Assembly: GCA_025526935.1 (NCBI GenBank)
Contig: JAHLKD010000021.1
Span: 62,001 to 126,000, forward strand
Direction: 5' to 3'
From: Cladochytrium replicatum
Taxonomy: Eukaryota; Chytridiomycota; Chytridiomycetes; Cladochytriales; Cladochytriaceae
DNA length: 64,000 nt
Below, one piece after another: positions 1-11,037 of the stretch (within the stretch, counting starts at the first letter, position 1; each line of letters starts with the position of its first letter). The position numbers were made by a program, and so were the translations under genes. The notes beneath the pieces were generated by a model. The model did no database searches and was not told the DNA's origin. It saw only the letters and a list, made by a program, of their open reading frames with translations.

Positions 1-1019
1 AAGATTGCCGACGTAAGCGCCTTTTGGATGACTCATTTAACGAGTTGGCAGTAAGCGGTTTCAATCTGTTCTCACCTGCAATCCTTCGATTCGGACACTC
101 GAGTGTCGATGGACGAGCGAGGCGAGGAGGGCTTTGGGTACAGCGTCACCCGCATAGCTGAGCGCTTTTGGTGCATATGACGAGATCTTCACGATTAACC
201 TACACGATTCCTTAACCGAAAAAATTAGCCGTAAATTTATCTTTTGATATAAGGACTTACCTTGCGTATCTCTGGATATGGATCCACAAGAGTTTTGAGC
301 AAAATGCGTATATACTCATCCGCAAAAGGACGAAGACCTTCTCCGGACTTTGGACCGAGCAGATCAGCGAGTTCGGTCATGAGGTGGATCAAGAGGAGTC
401 TGTTTTCTTCTGAGGGTTCGATGATCTCCTGTTGTGCAAGGCGTGCAGATACGGTGGTCATGATCTGGTGCATCGATGACGGAAGAACAGTCACTCGAGG
501 TGCGTAGCTATATGGATTAGGTATCGGCAACCTCAATGTCAGGAATTCATCTCAAATTGTATGCCCTTCATCTCGCACTCAACCATCCATTATTCAAACC
601 CCTGCCTCACTCTCATCAACCACGCACCTCCTAACAAGATTGATAGAAAGATCCCTGACCTTCTCCACTGGATCAGAGAAGCAACGACAGAGCGGTTTCA
701 ATAAAACGCGAAAGATGCTCGACAGAACGCGTTCATCCAGGTTCTGTGCACCAGGACCCAATGTCTCCTTCCTGATTTTATCGAGGGCTCTTCGCTTCGC
801 CATACGATCAGGGAGGTTTTCGCCCAGAATGTTGATGTCGCGCTGAAGTGACTGTTAGACAAAGTTAGAACCGGGAGAATGAGAACTCTTAGGGGGACAA
901 ACGCGCATAATCTCGTCACAAACAGCAGAAAGTTCCTTTGGAAGTGACAAGCGATCAGCATTCGGCCCTGAATCTACGTCCATTGGCTGGACAGCGTTCT
1001 CAGAGTTGTCCATCAGCAT
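1..1019 (-). CDS. DNAAF5/HEATR2-like axonemal dynein assembly factor, N-terminal part (runs off the left edge)
   Basis: HEAT-repeat protein resembling dynein axonemal assembly factor 5, a cytoplasmic chaperone-type factor that pre-assembles dynein arms for motile flagella. The start is placed at 1019 (MLMDNSENA) or the in-frame Met at 1013. Exons run leftward: about 1019-910; 855-590, which holds LQRDINILGENLPDRMAKRR and then helical HEAT segments such as LLKPLCRCFSDPVEKVRDL; about 535-262 (LLLIHLMTELADLL, ILLKTLVDPYPEIRK); about 195-76 (DAVPKALLASLVHRHSSVR); and a last piece from base 20 off the edge. Introns are short with GT..AG borders. The paired amphipathic helices ending in D-P-x-x-x-V/I-R fit HEAT repeats. 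The family assignment comes from the N-terminal LQRDIN..RxxAL pattern and is moderately firm. Other HEAT proteins remain possible because the C-terminal half is missing. Confidence 0.6.
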
Positions 1020-1283
1020 TGCTAGTGGGGGTAAACGCGCGAAGAAGTGGCTTGAGAGCAACGAGAATCAGCAGGCAAGACTTGAATGTCGTAAAAAATA
1101 ACATTTGCTTATTAGTGATAATATTTGGAATAGAATTTGCGTTAGACAATCAGATTTCATTATCATCAATGTATTACGATGTAATTATATGGGGCACAGA
1201 GATTTGCTGCTTTTCCAAAGATGGCCCTCCCTTTGGATGAATTGTAACATTTTGTGTTCAACCCAATGCTAGCTTCTTGCAGC

Positions 1284-2023
1284 GCTAACAACAAGCGAAT
1301 CATCACCAACTGCCTTGACACCAGCTGAGCTGAGGCGAACATTTCCTCACCAAGGTTGACTCTGATACGTTCAAACACCGACAAGCTGGTAGCTTGGTCA
1401 GTACGTCCCCTCCACATTCTCGGATGCCAACTTGCTGCACTACAAGCACGAGGAAGCCCGTATCAGTGCCCTCAACATTTCCCACCACTTGGCTGCTTAC
1501 ATTGCTGGTGTCAAGGCAAAGGACCAGATCATCCAGACCTTGGTGAGTGAGATACAAACATTATGATGGTTTGAAGTGAGAGTGGGTGAGTGGTTAGATC
1601 ACACCAATCGCCAATCACTGCCCTTCCCTACATTTTTTCTTTTCATTCTTGATCATAATCTAACCAACTTCATTACAGCTGACCTCAGCTCTCAACACCC
1701 TCGTCGACAACTTCTCCACCTTCGAGCGTGTCCGCAACATCCCGGTCCCTATCGCCTACTCCTCCCTCCTGAAGCAAATTGTCATGATCTACCTTGGCGC
1801 CATCCCCTTCCAGATCGTCAGACAAATCGAGTGGCTCACAATCCCCATCGTCTTCCTTGGCGCCCTCTGTCTCCTCAATATCAAGAATATTGGCAGCGAG
1901 ATTGAGAACCCGTTCGGATATGACTCGAACGACCTGCCCATGGACGCGTACTGCGAGGAGTTGAAGGTCGAGCTGACCAGCTTGATGTCCAGGACGGTTA
2001 AGAGGTCGAGCCATGCACCATAG
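1284..2023 (+). pseudogene. Bestrophin-like channel gene, 5'-truncated copy
   Basis: This is the C-terminal half of a bestrophin/UPF0187-type anion channel, closely related to the two genes at 8.1-11.0 kb. The homology starts abruptly near 1284 with LTPAELRR, matching LTPEEFNQKR of the paralogs. It continues after a probable 57-nt intron (1356-1401) with ISHHLAAYIAGVKAKDQI. A second intron (about 1542-1679) leads to the final exon, which carries ALNTLVDNFSTFERVRNIPV, the hydrophobic segment IVMIYLGAIPFQIV and the family signature IENPFGYDSNDLPMD, ending at 2023. The N-terminal exons with the first membrane helices and the FRTNTAYERF motif are absent, and the sequence upstream is unrelated. 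The C-terminal tail is also shorter than in the paralogs. A remote upstream exon cannot be excluded, but truncation by incomplete duplication is likelier. Confidence 0.75.
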
Positions 2024-2912
2024 CAAACGTGCCGGAGCACCACAGGAAGCAGCATCCCAGTGGGTCGAACGTCGAGGTTGTTGTCGACAAGCAGGCTTAA
2101 GTGATTCATTGATGTTGGGTTGAGAGATTCATGCAGCATGGCATTGGACATTTTGGGAGAGTCATTTTGATGGTCATTTACACATTGGCTTTGGGAGATT
2201 TTTGATTTGTTTCTCGCATTTTGACACTTCTTTCATGGTTGCCAGTTCTTGTGCCTTGTTTAGGCGTTTCTTGCTTGGCGAGTTTTACATCGGCATATTT
2301 GATTTCAATCGTTGTGATTTTGTATAAAGCTTCAGAGTAACGACGTTTAAATTTCAACATTTGAGCATCCAACTTTAATATCGGTTCACGGAAAGATCCA
2401 TAAACAGCGATCTGTATGCCGTTGCTTGCTGTCGACTCCGAAGGAAGTCCAGTGTATTTTTCTGCTGGATCACATGTACCGTGTTATCAGAGTATTATCC
2501 ATGTTGGTAGTCCATATCAGACAATCAAAATCGATTTAAAAGATTCAGCACTCTTAAACTGTGCGTATAAATTGACCATCCACGAGGATGTCATAGAAGG
2601 CGCTGATAGTCGAGATCGGGTGGCATTGGTTTGGGGCTCGTCGAGAGGTATCACGACGGCGGCAACGATGGTTTGAAGTTTCACTGCTGATAAGGTTAAA
2701 AGGAGTGATTAAAAGGCAATTGTGATGGAGCTTTATTCCCAGTGCCATGATTTCAGGTATGGGGGTTGCATCACAAGAGGTCTCTGTGTCTAAATGGAGA
2801 TTCCGCTGGTAGACTTGCGTGGGATCGACATTGAAATATTTCAGATCTCGTTGCAATCAAACAATTTGGCCCATCATTGAATTCCAAGACTTTGCGGTGA
2901 TCATTCAACTAA
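2024..2912. other. Intergenic stretch, no supported gene
   Basis: AT-rich spacer between the truncated bestrophin and the next gene. Open frames here are short, lack recognisable domains and do not join by convincing splice sites. Confidence 0.5.
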
Positions 2913-3904
2913 ATGTCGTTCTTTCCATCCATGCCTTCCCAGTCCAACGCACAAACTAGCGCTATCCAACAATACCCCAGAAAATGGCTGGAAAATACTG
3001 TTACCTATTCGACCGCATGCAGTACGTAAATATCGAATGACCTTAGTATCTCTCTAATCTTCCTCTTGTTGTTTATCGCAGCATTCACCGGAGCTTCGCT
3101 TGGTGCAATGATTGCCTCTTGGAGCGGAAAGCAGAAGCTTCCCTATGCATTCAGCATGGGCTCAAACTGGCTAGCCGTATGTGGGCCGTTCATTGGTATG
3201 TGCACATTTTGCAGTGATCGCATTATTCAATAAAACTCAAAAGTCTCGGAACAGCCCTCAGGGAAGCAGGTATCGTTGGTTTGAGAACCACTCGTGTATT
3301 GCTGGGGTAGGTTCCACGTCTTACGAGGGAGAGAGACGAAATGGCTGCTTCGTTCTTCGCAGGATCCGTCGTTGGTGGTGGTTGGACTCACTATCGCCGC
3401 ATGTTTAAACACCTTTGCAACGGTTTGTGCGATTTTGTTGAAAACACTCATGGACTTTATCACTTAGTTAACCGTCCATTCATGGGCGGTGCTACATTTT
3501 ACGGAGGGTTGTCCCGTATCCTCCAACCATGCCTCACATCCTCACGTCACTACCGCCAACGACATGCATTGAATCCGTAGGGGAAACCCCAAACATTTCA
3601 AAGCGCATCACGACGCTCTTCAACAAGCCAGCGTTCTCGCTCAATGAGGACTTTAGCCCGCGAGATCCGTTCCAGGACTTTGATCCCATAGAGTGGGCCA
3701 TTGCACAGCTCAGGTCGGCAGCGAAATGGATGGCGGGCTGGGAGGATATCCCTCCCTGCGTGGGCGTCGCCGTTTGCGAACGCTTTCGACGTGGAGTACA
3801 GGAAGCGGTTGAGCATGCGGATCTTGATATTGGAGGACGACATCGAGGGGACGAGACAGAATATTGAGAAGCTGGGAGGGGATCCAGTTCCACAGATTGC
3901 ATGA
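2913..3904 (+). CDS. Small glycine-rich multi-pass membrane protein, Tim17-like in texture; function unknown
   Basis: Probable spliced gene of roughly 200 residues starting MSFFPSMPSQSNAQ at 2913. After an intron ending near 3081 comes FTGASLGAMIASWSGKQKLP and then NWLAVCGPFI. A further intron ends at 3248, followed by ALREAGIVGLRTTRVLLG. Later exons give FFAGSVVGGGWTHYRR (from about 3353), an acidic linker (DFDPIEWAIAQLRSA) and a C-terminal exon with LEDDIEGTRQNIEKLGG ending at 3904. Alternating glycine-rich hydrophobic segments and basic loops resemble Tim17/Tim22-family mitochondrial inner-membrane proteins such as NDUFA11 or TIMMDC1, but I see no decisive motif. The frame across the third intron (about 3310-3350) is not resolved, so the model is approximate. 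Confidence 0.4.
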
Positions 3905-5239
3905 ATACATATTGGTTGCCATGACTCGGACTTGCTGATTTCCAAATCGTGAGCATGCGATTTTGATATTGCAGTAAGATATCGGGGATTGCAGGGGTTT
4001 TAAGCTCCAGTTAAATAGTGATCGGCAAATATTTATGTTAGCGATGTAGTGAACAGTTGGCACAACTCATTTACGTTGAAGTGGGACATTGCGAACAAAA
4101 GGCACACGAGAGGATTCAATGATACATAAAACACAATTACATCTGACGCTTCGAACTCAGGAGTTTCAGCTAAGCGTCATCTCATGATATTATTGCGGCA
4201 AGCGTTGGATTATAATGGCAACAAATGAAAACTTTTTGTGCTCGATCTTCTGTCGTCTTGATCAGTAGTGCAGCAGCCATCGGGGTTGCAAACAGGGGCG
4301 GGAGATTCCAACGTTGTCGCGACTATAAAGCGAAGCCAGGAGATGCGTCACTGCTTGATCCAATCAATTTTTGGCCATTCAAGAAACTGTACGCAGACCA
4401 GGTAATTGAGAGTTACGAAGTAAGGCTTTCTCGAATGAATCAAAAAAAAGATGAAACCAAAGTCGTTTGAGGCTCACATGCGGATTCTGGAGGATTTCAA
4501 GCATATGAAGAGTTTGGCTGGATCTGATAAAATATGGAACGGTGGTACCTTTAGCACACAAAATCGAATCGAAGGTTGCGATAGATGGTTCTGCATTAGT
4601 GGTGTCCCATTGGCGCTGGTGTTAGCCGTTAGAGCCGTTAACGGTTCCTGCGCTCGGCCGGCTAGTTTGGAGCTGCTCTTTAGCTGTTTTCTTATCTGCG
4701 AATGTGGGGTGGTTGTGGGGTGACTCTTGCATGCTTTGCCGGGAGACATCCATCATGGTCATAATGGAGGAGCGCTACAGAGGACTCCTGCGTGACATCA
4801 ACCACCATAAAGGTCAGCCATGGAACTTTTTGCCTTCGAAGTGCACACTACCAGAGACTTGACGCCAACGTGTGGTGAAGAGCATTAATATATGGCCGAA
4901 CCAAACTGCACTGCCGTTTCCATTCTGGAGAAAACGGTCGCCATTTTCCTCCCAACACCTCCGAAGTGTGTGTTTGAAACAACACCATGATGAAAGTCGA
5001 TTCAAGGCGTGAGCAAGGAAGACATGTTAAGGATCGAGAAACTCATGTTGATCGGAATTTGCTGGAATCACATACAAAAACAACAAATGTCTTCATCGAC
5101 AGCAACGAGCGAGCTTGGATTGCCAAATAAAAACCAAATGAGAGCAATCCACTGTTCGATCTGTTCTTGTCGTCATTTTCAGCAGAGGTCGTACTTGCCG
5201 GGCGTGCAGCAGCCGTTGAAGCGGAGACGTCGGTCGTTG
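3905..5239. other. Spacer without a convincing gene
   Basis: Contains a few short open frames, for example at 4225-4470 (+) starting MKTFCARSSVVLISSAAAIG with a weakly signal-peptide-like N-terminus. None has a recognisable domain or clear splice partners. The region leads into the P4-ATPase debris. Confidence 0.4.
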
Positions 5240-5570
5240 CGCGTGTGTTCCCGATGGACGAGTTCGTTTGTATCGTGATGACGGTGATCTGCCTGCTTCC
5301 GGACTTTCTCCTGCTGTAGTAAGTGATGGGTGGAAGATTTGGGGGTAAGGGAATAGGTGGAACTGACTTTATGGTGTCCTTCTTCTTTTTAAGCTTGAAG
5401 AGGCAGCTTTTCCCGAACGACGCACATATCATTTCGGAACAGGTCGCGGTGGCAAAGAAAAAGCGAGAAGGGACAGCAGCAGGGGGTTGTGAGGGTTGAG
5501 ACAAGCTTGCGAGTGTGCAAGGGCCGTATTATGATCGGCACAGAAAGTTTGCCTTTCTCATGAGGACTTT
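5240..5570 (+). pseudogene. P4-ATPase 3'-end fragment, displaced upstream of the gene's middle
   Basis: Fragment of the C-terminal end of a P4-type phospholipid flippase. It reads VICLLPDFLLL, an intron of about 70 nt, then LKRQLFPNDAHIISEQVAVA and a lysine-rich tail ending in a stop near 5500. This matches the end of P4-ATPases, where the last membrane helix is followed by a Y-x-K-R-x-F-P motif. The same block, extending into non-coding flank to about 5570, recurs inverted at about 40430-40760. It lies upstream of the catalytic part of the same family (5770-7860) in the same orientation, so it cannot be the end of that gene and marks a rearrangement or a lost tandem copy. Confidence 0.7.
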
Positions 5571-5769
5571 GTGATCAACGCGCGCGCCGCTACTGGCGTC
5601 GAGCGTCCGCGCTTGAGCTTGTGAGGTACACGGGTCTTAAGAGGTGGCCGGCGGGGAGAAGGTGAATTTTGCGGTTGATGGGTACCCTGGTCCGCAGGAT
5701 CGGTCGTTTTCGGCGGTAAGGGGATTTTTTTGTTTGGAGAGATGAATGAACTCACGAGCTGACCTGTTT

Positions 5770-7860
5770 TCGATTTATTTTTTGTTGCAGCACGCGCTGA
5801 CGACGGTGTTCTCGTACTTTGGGATTTACACGGACGTCATCCCGATCTCTGTGTTTGTTACGATGGAGTTGGAGCGTCTTGCGCCGGGACGGTTCATGTT
5901 TTGGGACAAACTGATGGAAGCCATTTGGCCCGAGAACGACTGGGATCCTGTTGCGAAGCAGGTGAAGCAAAAGATGAAGCCGAGCAACACGGGTCTGAAC
6001 AAGGATCTGCGTGCTGTGGAGTACGTCCTTAGCGATAAGACGGGGGACGCTGACGCGGAACGTGATGAAGATGACGCAGTGGTGGGTTGGGGGGAGGGTG
6101 TTTGTGGAGATGGAAAAACCTGGAAGCCTTCTTGAAGTCAAAAGGGTTGGACAATTGTTGAATGCCGAGACGGCGAGTTGATCATGTGTGTGCAGGACGA
6201 CGTAACGCCGACGTGGATAAAAGTTCAAGCAACGGAGCTTCTTTTAGCGCTTGGACTCTATCATAGTGTGATTCTGTCGCTCGACGAGCGGACTGGGAAG
6301 TAGGTGTACGAGTCGCAGTCTCCTGACGAGCGGTGTCGCGGCAAACAAGTTCCTACTCACCACGCGCAGCGGGAACACCGTGAGCGTGCTCTCACCCCGC
6401 GACGAGCCGCTCGTGAACGAGCAGCTTGCGGTGTTGGAGTTCACATCTGCACGCAAGCGTATGTCTGTAGTTGTGCGACGGGTCTCTGGTGGAAAAGGCG
6501 GGTCTTTGTACCGTCCACAGACTGGTATCGGCGACTGCACGGACAGGATCCTATTGTAGACAATATCATCCTCGAGCGACTGAGCAAAGACCCCGCCGTC
6601 AACCCACCCGCGTACATCGAAGCCACGAACGAGGCACTCGAGCGGTTCTCGATGGTGGGGTTGCGGGTGCTGTTCATCGCGATGCGGGAGATAGTCTTGA
6701 TGAGTATGCATTCCGTGGGGCGCCTCGAGGACCGGGAGGGGAGGATCGACGCCGTGTGCGCGACTGTGGAGAGGGAGTTGCAGCTTGTTGGCGCGACGGC
6801 AATCGAGCATAAGTTGCAGAACGACGTGCTGGAGATGATCGAGTATTTGCTGAGGGCGAACGTGAGGATGTGGTTGCTCACTGGGCCAAGCAGGTGACTG
6901 CGATCTACATTGGGATAAGCTCAAAGTTGATTATGGGAGATATGACGGTGTTGATTTTAAACACAGGGAGTGTGGGTGAGACGGTGGAGAGAGAGCAGCA
7001 GATGCTTGCGGAGGTAGACCGGGGGTCCAACGGTAAGTCAGTCAGTTGATGCGAGAATAGTCGAGCGAATCTGATCATTTTGTTTGATAGGATCAAAGGT
7101 ATATGCTAGTGATCAATGGGTCGTGTTCAGCACGTCACCGCTGCTTAAAGACACAAGCGGCCGTCGTTCGGTCTTCAGTCGGCTAATCGGCAAAGGCAAA
7201 ACAACACCCACGACAACCGAGCCGGTCGTAAACGCAACATCAAAGAGCGGGATTCCACTCGACCAGCTATTTCTCCGCCTGGAGCAGTGCCATTCCGTGA
7301 TCTGCTGCAGCGTGACCCCACTCCAGAAATCGCTCGTGGTCAAGCTGGTCCGGAAAGCATCTGAACAAGGTGACGCTTGCGATCGGCGACGGGGCGAACG
7401 ACCTGTCGATGATTCAAGAGCAGCTATCAGGCTTGGGATCATTGGACGGGATTGTACGCAGGCGGTCCGAGCGAGCAATTATGCGTTCATGGAGTTTTGG
7501 TTCTTGAGACAGCTGCTGAGCGTGCATGGACGTTATGGCTATGCGCGGATGAGCAGGTTGATTTTTGTACTCTTCCTAGAAGAACTTGGCCTTTATCACT
7601 GTGCAGTGGTGGTTTGGGTTTGTGTCTGATTGGAGACGGCAGGTAAGTTTTGAAATGGGTGATTGACTCTAGCAGCTCTGATTTGGCGTTGTCAAATTTT
7701 TAGACGGCGTTGAGGAGATCTTTTTCTCTGCGTTCAATTTGGTGTACACCTCCATCCCACTCCTCTGGAATCTACTGGAACTGGCTGATCCATTTCTGAA
7801 TTTCGTTGATTGAATGTGCTTCAGAGATCCAACTGAAATTGATGAACGTCGAGGCGGAAG
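5770..7860 (+). pseudogene. P4-type phospholipid-transporting ATPase, decayed
   Basis: Flippases of this family move aminophospholipids to the cytosolic leaflet. Membrane helices 3-4 are seen as FSYFGIYTDVIPISVFVTME, then the phosphorylation site SDKTG. A run of five G (6042-6046, one more than expected) breaks the frame exactly here, and TLTRNVMKM continues in the next frame. The nucleotide-binding domain follows in pieces: YESQSPDE, a shift to AANKFLLTTRSGN and LEFTSARKRMSVVVRRVSG ending in a stop, another shift to IILERLSKDPA, GLRVLFIAMREI, GATAIEHKLQ and VRMWLLTG. Next are ISSKLIMGD, ICCSVTPLQKSLVVKLV, a shift to TLAIGDGANDLSMIQE, then TQAVRASNYA and LSVHGRYGYARMSRL. Near 7760 YTSIPLL is fused to WNWLIHF, showing a deletion relative to the copy at 40-42 kb. 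At least five lesions make it non-functional. Confidence 0.9.
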
Positions 7861-8114
7861 TAGCGGAAAGGACCAGCCATTTGGATAGCTAATCATTCGA
7901 GAAGGTACCAGTTAGATCAAAACTCTGCAGTTTGTTGATAAGTGCCACTGAGTTGAGTTGTATTTAATCAGTTTTGGTAAACGAAATCACTCTTTGTGGG
8001 AAAACAATAGAAAGTTTCCCCACGAAGCAATCATCAAAAAGTAAAGATAAAAATTCAAACCACTGCCGAAGCAACTGACAATCCAAAAATAACAAAGGCA
8101 GCAAGTTGAGGTTA

Positions 8115-9563
8115 CTACATCTTGACCACGACATCGACCTTATCCGGAATCACACTCCCACCCACGTTCTCCGTTGCAGCAGAAGCACATCCATCCTCCT
8201 TCTGCGCCTTATAAACCTCCGGCACAGCCGTGAAAGCATACGCCTCTCCCCACTCCTCGCACGCGATCCTCGTGGTCCTCGACATCAGCGCATGCGTCTC
8301 GCGTCTAAAGTCCTCGCAGAATTGGTCCATAGGCAAATCGTTCGCGTCGTATCCGAACGGGTTCTCGATCTCCGTGCCGATGCTCTCGATGCCGATGAGA
8401 CAGAAGGAGCCTAGGAAAACGATGGGGATCGTGACCCAGGAGGTCTGCGCGACGATCTGGAAGGGGAGCGCGACGACGTAGATCATGACGATTTGTTTGA
8501 GGAGGGAGGCGTAGGCGAGGGGGACGGGGGTGGTGCGGACACGTTCGAAGTTGGTGAAGCAGTCCACAAGGGCGTTGATAGCGGTGTTCATCTGGACACG
8601 AGCGAGGAGAGGGTCAGATAGTGAGTGTGAATGGCAGAGTCACTTCAACTTACAAGACCCTGGACGTTGATGTCGATATGGTCCTTGGTTCTGCAAACCG
8701 CTACGTAGGACGCAAGATGGTGCGTAATGTCCAGCGGTACGACGCGTCCATCATCCGCTCTAAAGGTTAGCATCCTATCAGCCGAAAAGTCTGAGATGTG
8801 TGAAATGAACGGCGCCAGGTCCTCATAGTCGACCTCGTCCTCATCCCTCAAGTAGTGCTTCGATGCCGCAGCGAAGGCCATGAGAAGGTTCATGGCGCAC
8901 CGCTTTTGGTTAAACTCTTCCGGGGTAAGGTGGCCTGTCTTGGAGTGGACGCCGATCCAAATGAGCCGAGAGAGGTTGCGAAGGTTGACAATGACGGTGC
9001 CCCATAGACGACGACCTTCCATGAAACGCTCGTAGGCGGTGTTGGTGCGGAAGACTATAGTGGGCAAAGCATTAAGTCGGACCATTGCAAGAAAGGCTGA
9101 ATGTACAAACCAAGCAAAAGACCCAGGACGACACCCAGCACCTATATACACTAATTTAATGCTGAATTCCGCTTGCGCTTGTTCACATACGCACCGTCAT
9201 CATAACGGTCGAGTTTGGCAGCCATGGTTTGAAAATGGAGGTATAGGTGTTCAACACCACAACCACCGCCGAGAACGCTGTGACGGCAAATACAGGCAGA
9301 GACACTGCGGGGATAACTGTTCCTGAGATAGCAAACAGCTCGTTCCAGTTGTAACCCTTGTTGTTTGTGATGTGTCGCGAAATGACATCGTGCTTGCGGC
9401 TCTGCTTCATAGACGAAGTCACAGTCGGTGCGAGAGACTCTCCGCCAGGAGTGAACGGTCTCGAAGTCAGCTCATATCGATAGCGGGCCATTCTATTCTT
9501 TCTGACGGCGTGTCTCAGGAGGGGAAAATTTGTTTGTCCATCCACAGATCGATGTGTGAACAT
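8115..9563 (-). CDS. Bestrophin-like (UPF0187) anion channel, copy A
   Basis: Predicted membrane anion channel of the bestrophin family, about 425 residues from four exons: 9563-9195, 9141-9111 (only 31 nt), 9054-8654 and 8591-8115. All introns have GT..AG borders and the frame is kept. Exon 1 holds a polar N-terminus and the first hydrophobic segment (ELFAISGTVIPAVSLPVFAV). The tiny exon 2 encodes VLGVVLGLLL. Exon 3 begins FRTNTAYERFMEGRRLWG, the typical family signature, followed by NLRNLSRLIWIGVHS. Exon 4 carries IVMIYVVALPFQIV, WVTIPIVFLGSFCLIGI and EIENPFGYDANDLPMD near the pore end. It is tandem with and parallel to copy B, with identical exon 2 and exon 3 lengths, so the pair is a duplication. 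The ion selectivity and membrane location cannot be read from sequence. The start could alternatively be MARYRYEL at about 9491. Confidence 0.9.
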
Positions 9564-9701
9564 TGTGGGGTTAGCTAGCTGGATGGACTTTTTATCGAAG
9601 CAGTTGGGGCCATTCGTTGTTTGTTCTTTTTAATAAATGATAAATACATTATGTTCCAGACTTTCTGGAGAGAATAGGCTACTTTATCCTCCACCTCACA
9701 A

Positions 9702-11037
9702 TTACTTCACAACAACTTCAACCTCTTCGGCAGTTCCAGTGCTCGAGCCTTCCTTTGCACTCCTATAACGTTCAGGAATCGGCGTGAACGCAAATGCTTC
9801 CGACCACTCCTCGCAGGATACCCGTGTAGTCCTCGACGTCAATGCATTCATCTCGCAACGGAACTCTTCACAGAAAGCGTCCATAGGTAGATCATTCGCG
9901 TCATATCCAAACGGATTCTCGATCTCTGATCCAATGTTCTCAATGCCGAGAAGACAGAACGATCCCAGAAAGACGATCGGGATGGTGACCCAGTTTGCTT
10001 GGGCAACGATTTGGAAGGGGAGCGCGAGCAGGTAGATCATCACGATCTGCTTCAGAAGGGAGGAGTAAGCGAGCGGAACAGGGGTGTTTCGGACACGTTC
10101 AAAGTTTGTGAAGCAGTCCACGAGAGCATTGATCGCAGAGTTCATCTTTGTGAAAGCAATGGATCAACTTCATTGTGGAGATTACTCAAACGCCACTCAC
10201 GAGATTTTGGATGTTAAGATCAATATGCTCTTTCGCCCTGCACACTGCAACATACGAGCCAAGTTGGTGTGTAATGTCCAGTGGCAAAACTCGTCCTTCG
10301 GTGATTTTGCACCCTACGACATTCTCTGAAGAGAACTCACGAATATGCGAAATGAACGGCGCAAGGTCCTCGAAATCCAAGTCGTCCTCGTCACGTAGGT
10401 AATGCTTTGCCGCGGCCGCGAACCCCATTAGCAGGTTCATCGCACAACGCTTCTGATTAAACTCTTCCGGAGTAAGGTGTCCATTCTTGGAGTGAACGCC
10501 AATCCAGATCAGTCGGGCAAGGTTTCTGAGATTCGTAATTGCTGTGCCCCAGAGACGACGGCCGTCCATGTAACGCTCATACGCAGTGTTGGTTCGAAAG
10601 ACTGTAGAGAGACGTCAATGACGTTCGCGAAACTCAAGATGTGCATTTGAACTCACCAAGAAGAAGACCGAGGACAACTGCAAGAACCTAGACGGATCAG
10701 GCGTTAAACATTTGCCCCAAATGTCTCTCCCCTTCTCCAAAATACTGACCGTCATCAAGACTGTCGAGTTCGGAAGCCAGGCTTTGAACACATTCGTGTA
10801 CAATTGCAAAACGACCACAACAGCTGAAAGCGCAGTGACTGCAAGCACGGGAAGAGCGATCGCCGGTATCACCGTCCCCGCAATCACAAACAGCTCGTTC
10901 CAAGCATATCCCTTATGGTTGGATATGGCGCGCGAGACGAATTTATGCTTGCGGAGCTGCTTGAACGAGTTCGAAGGGTTGAGAGTGAGAGTCAGAGTGC
11001 TGATCGAAGGCGGCGGAGGTGACTGGTTTGCAGACAT
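9702..11037 (-). CDS. Bestrophin-like (UPF0187) anion channel, copy B
   Basis: Tandem paralog of copy A, about 387 residues from exons 11037-10750, 10687-10657 (31 nt), 10601-10201 and 10145-9702. Intron positions and phases equal those of copy A. It starts MSANQSPPPPSISTLTLTL, a proline/serine/threonine-rich leader unlike copy A, then has LFVIAGTVIPAIALPVLAV, VLAVVLGLLLVFRTNTAYER, NLARLIWIGVHSKNGHLTP, QIVMIYLLALPFQIVAQ and IENPFGYDANDLPMDAFCEE. The C-terminus is shorter and acidic (GTAEEVEVVVK). The family forms homopentameric or tetrameric anion channels in animals, plants and bacteria. A chloride or bicarbonate channel role is inferred, not shown. The gene is intact, with about 140 nt between it and copy A's start. 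Confidence 0.9.

Noticed and set aside
6244-6924. Minus-strand open frame of 226 codons
   Set aside because: Antisense of the GC-rich P4-ATPase pseudogene, with no recognisable domain.
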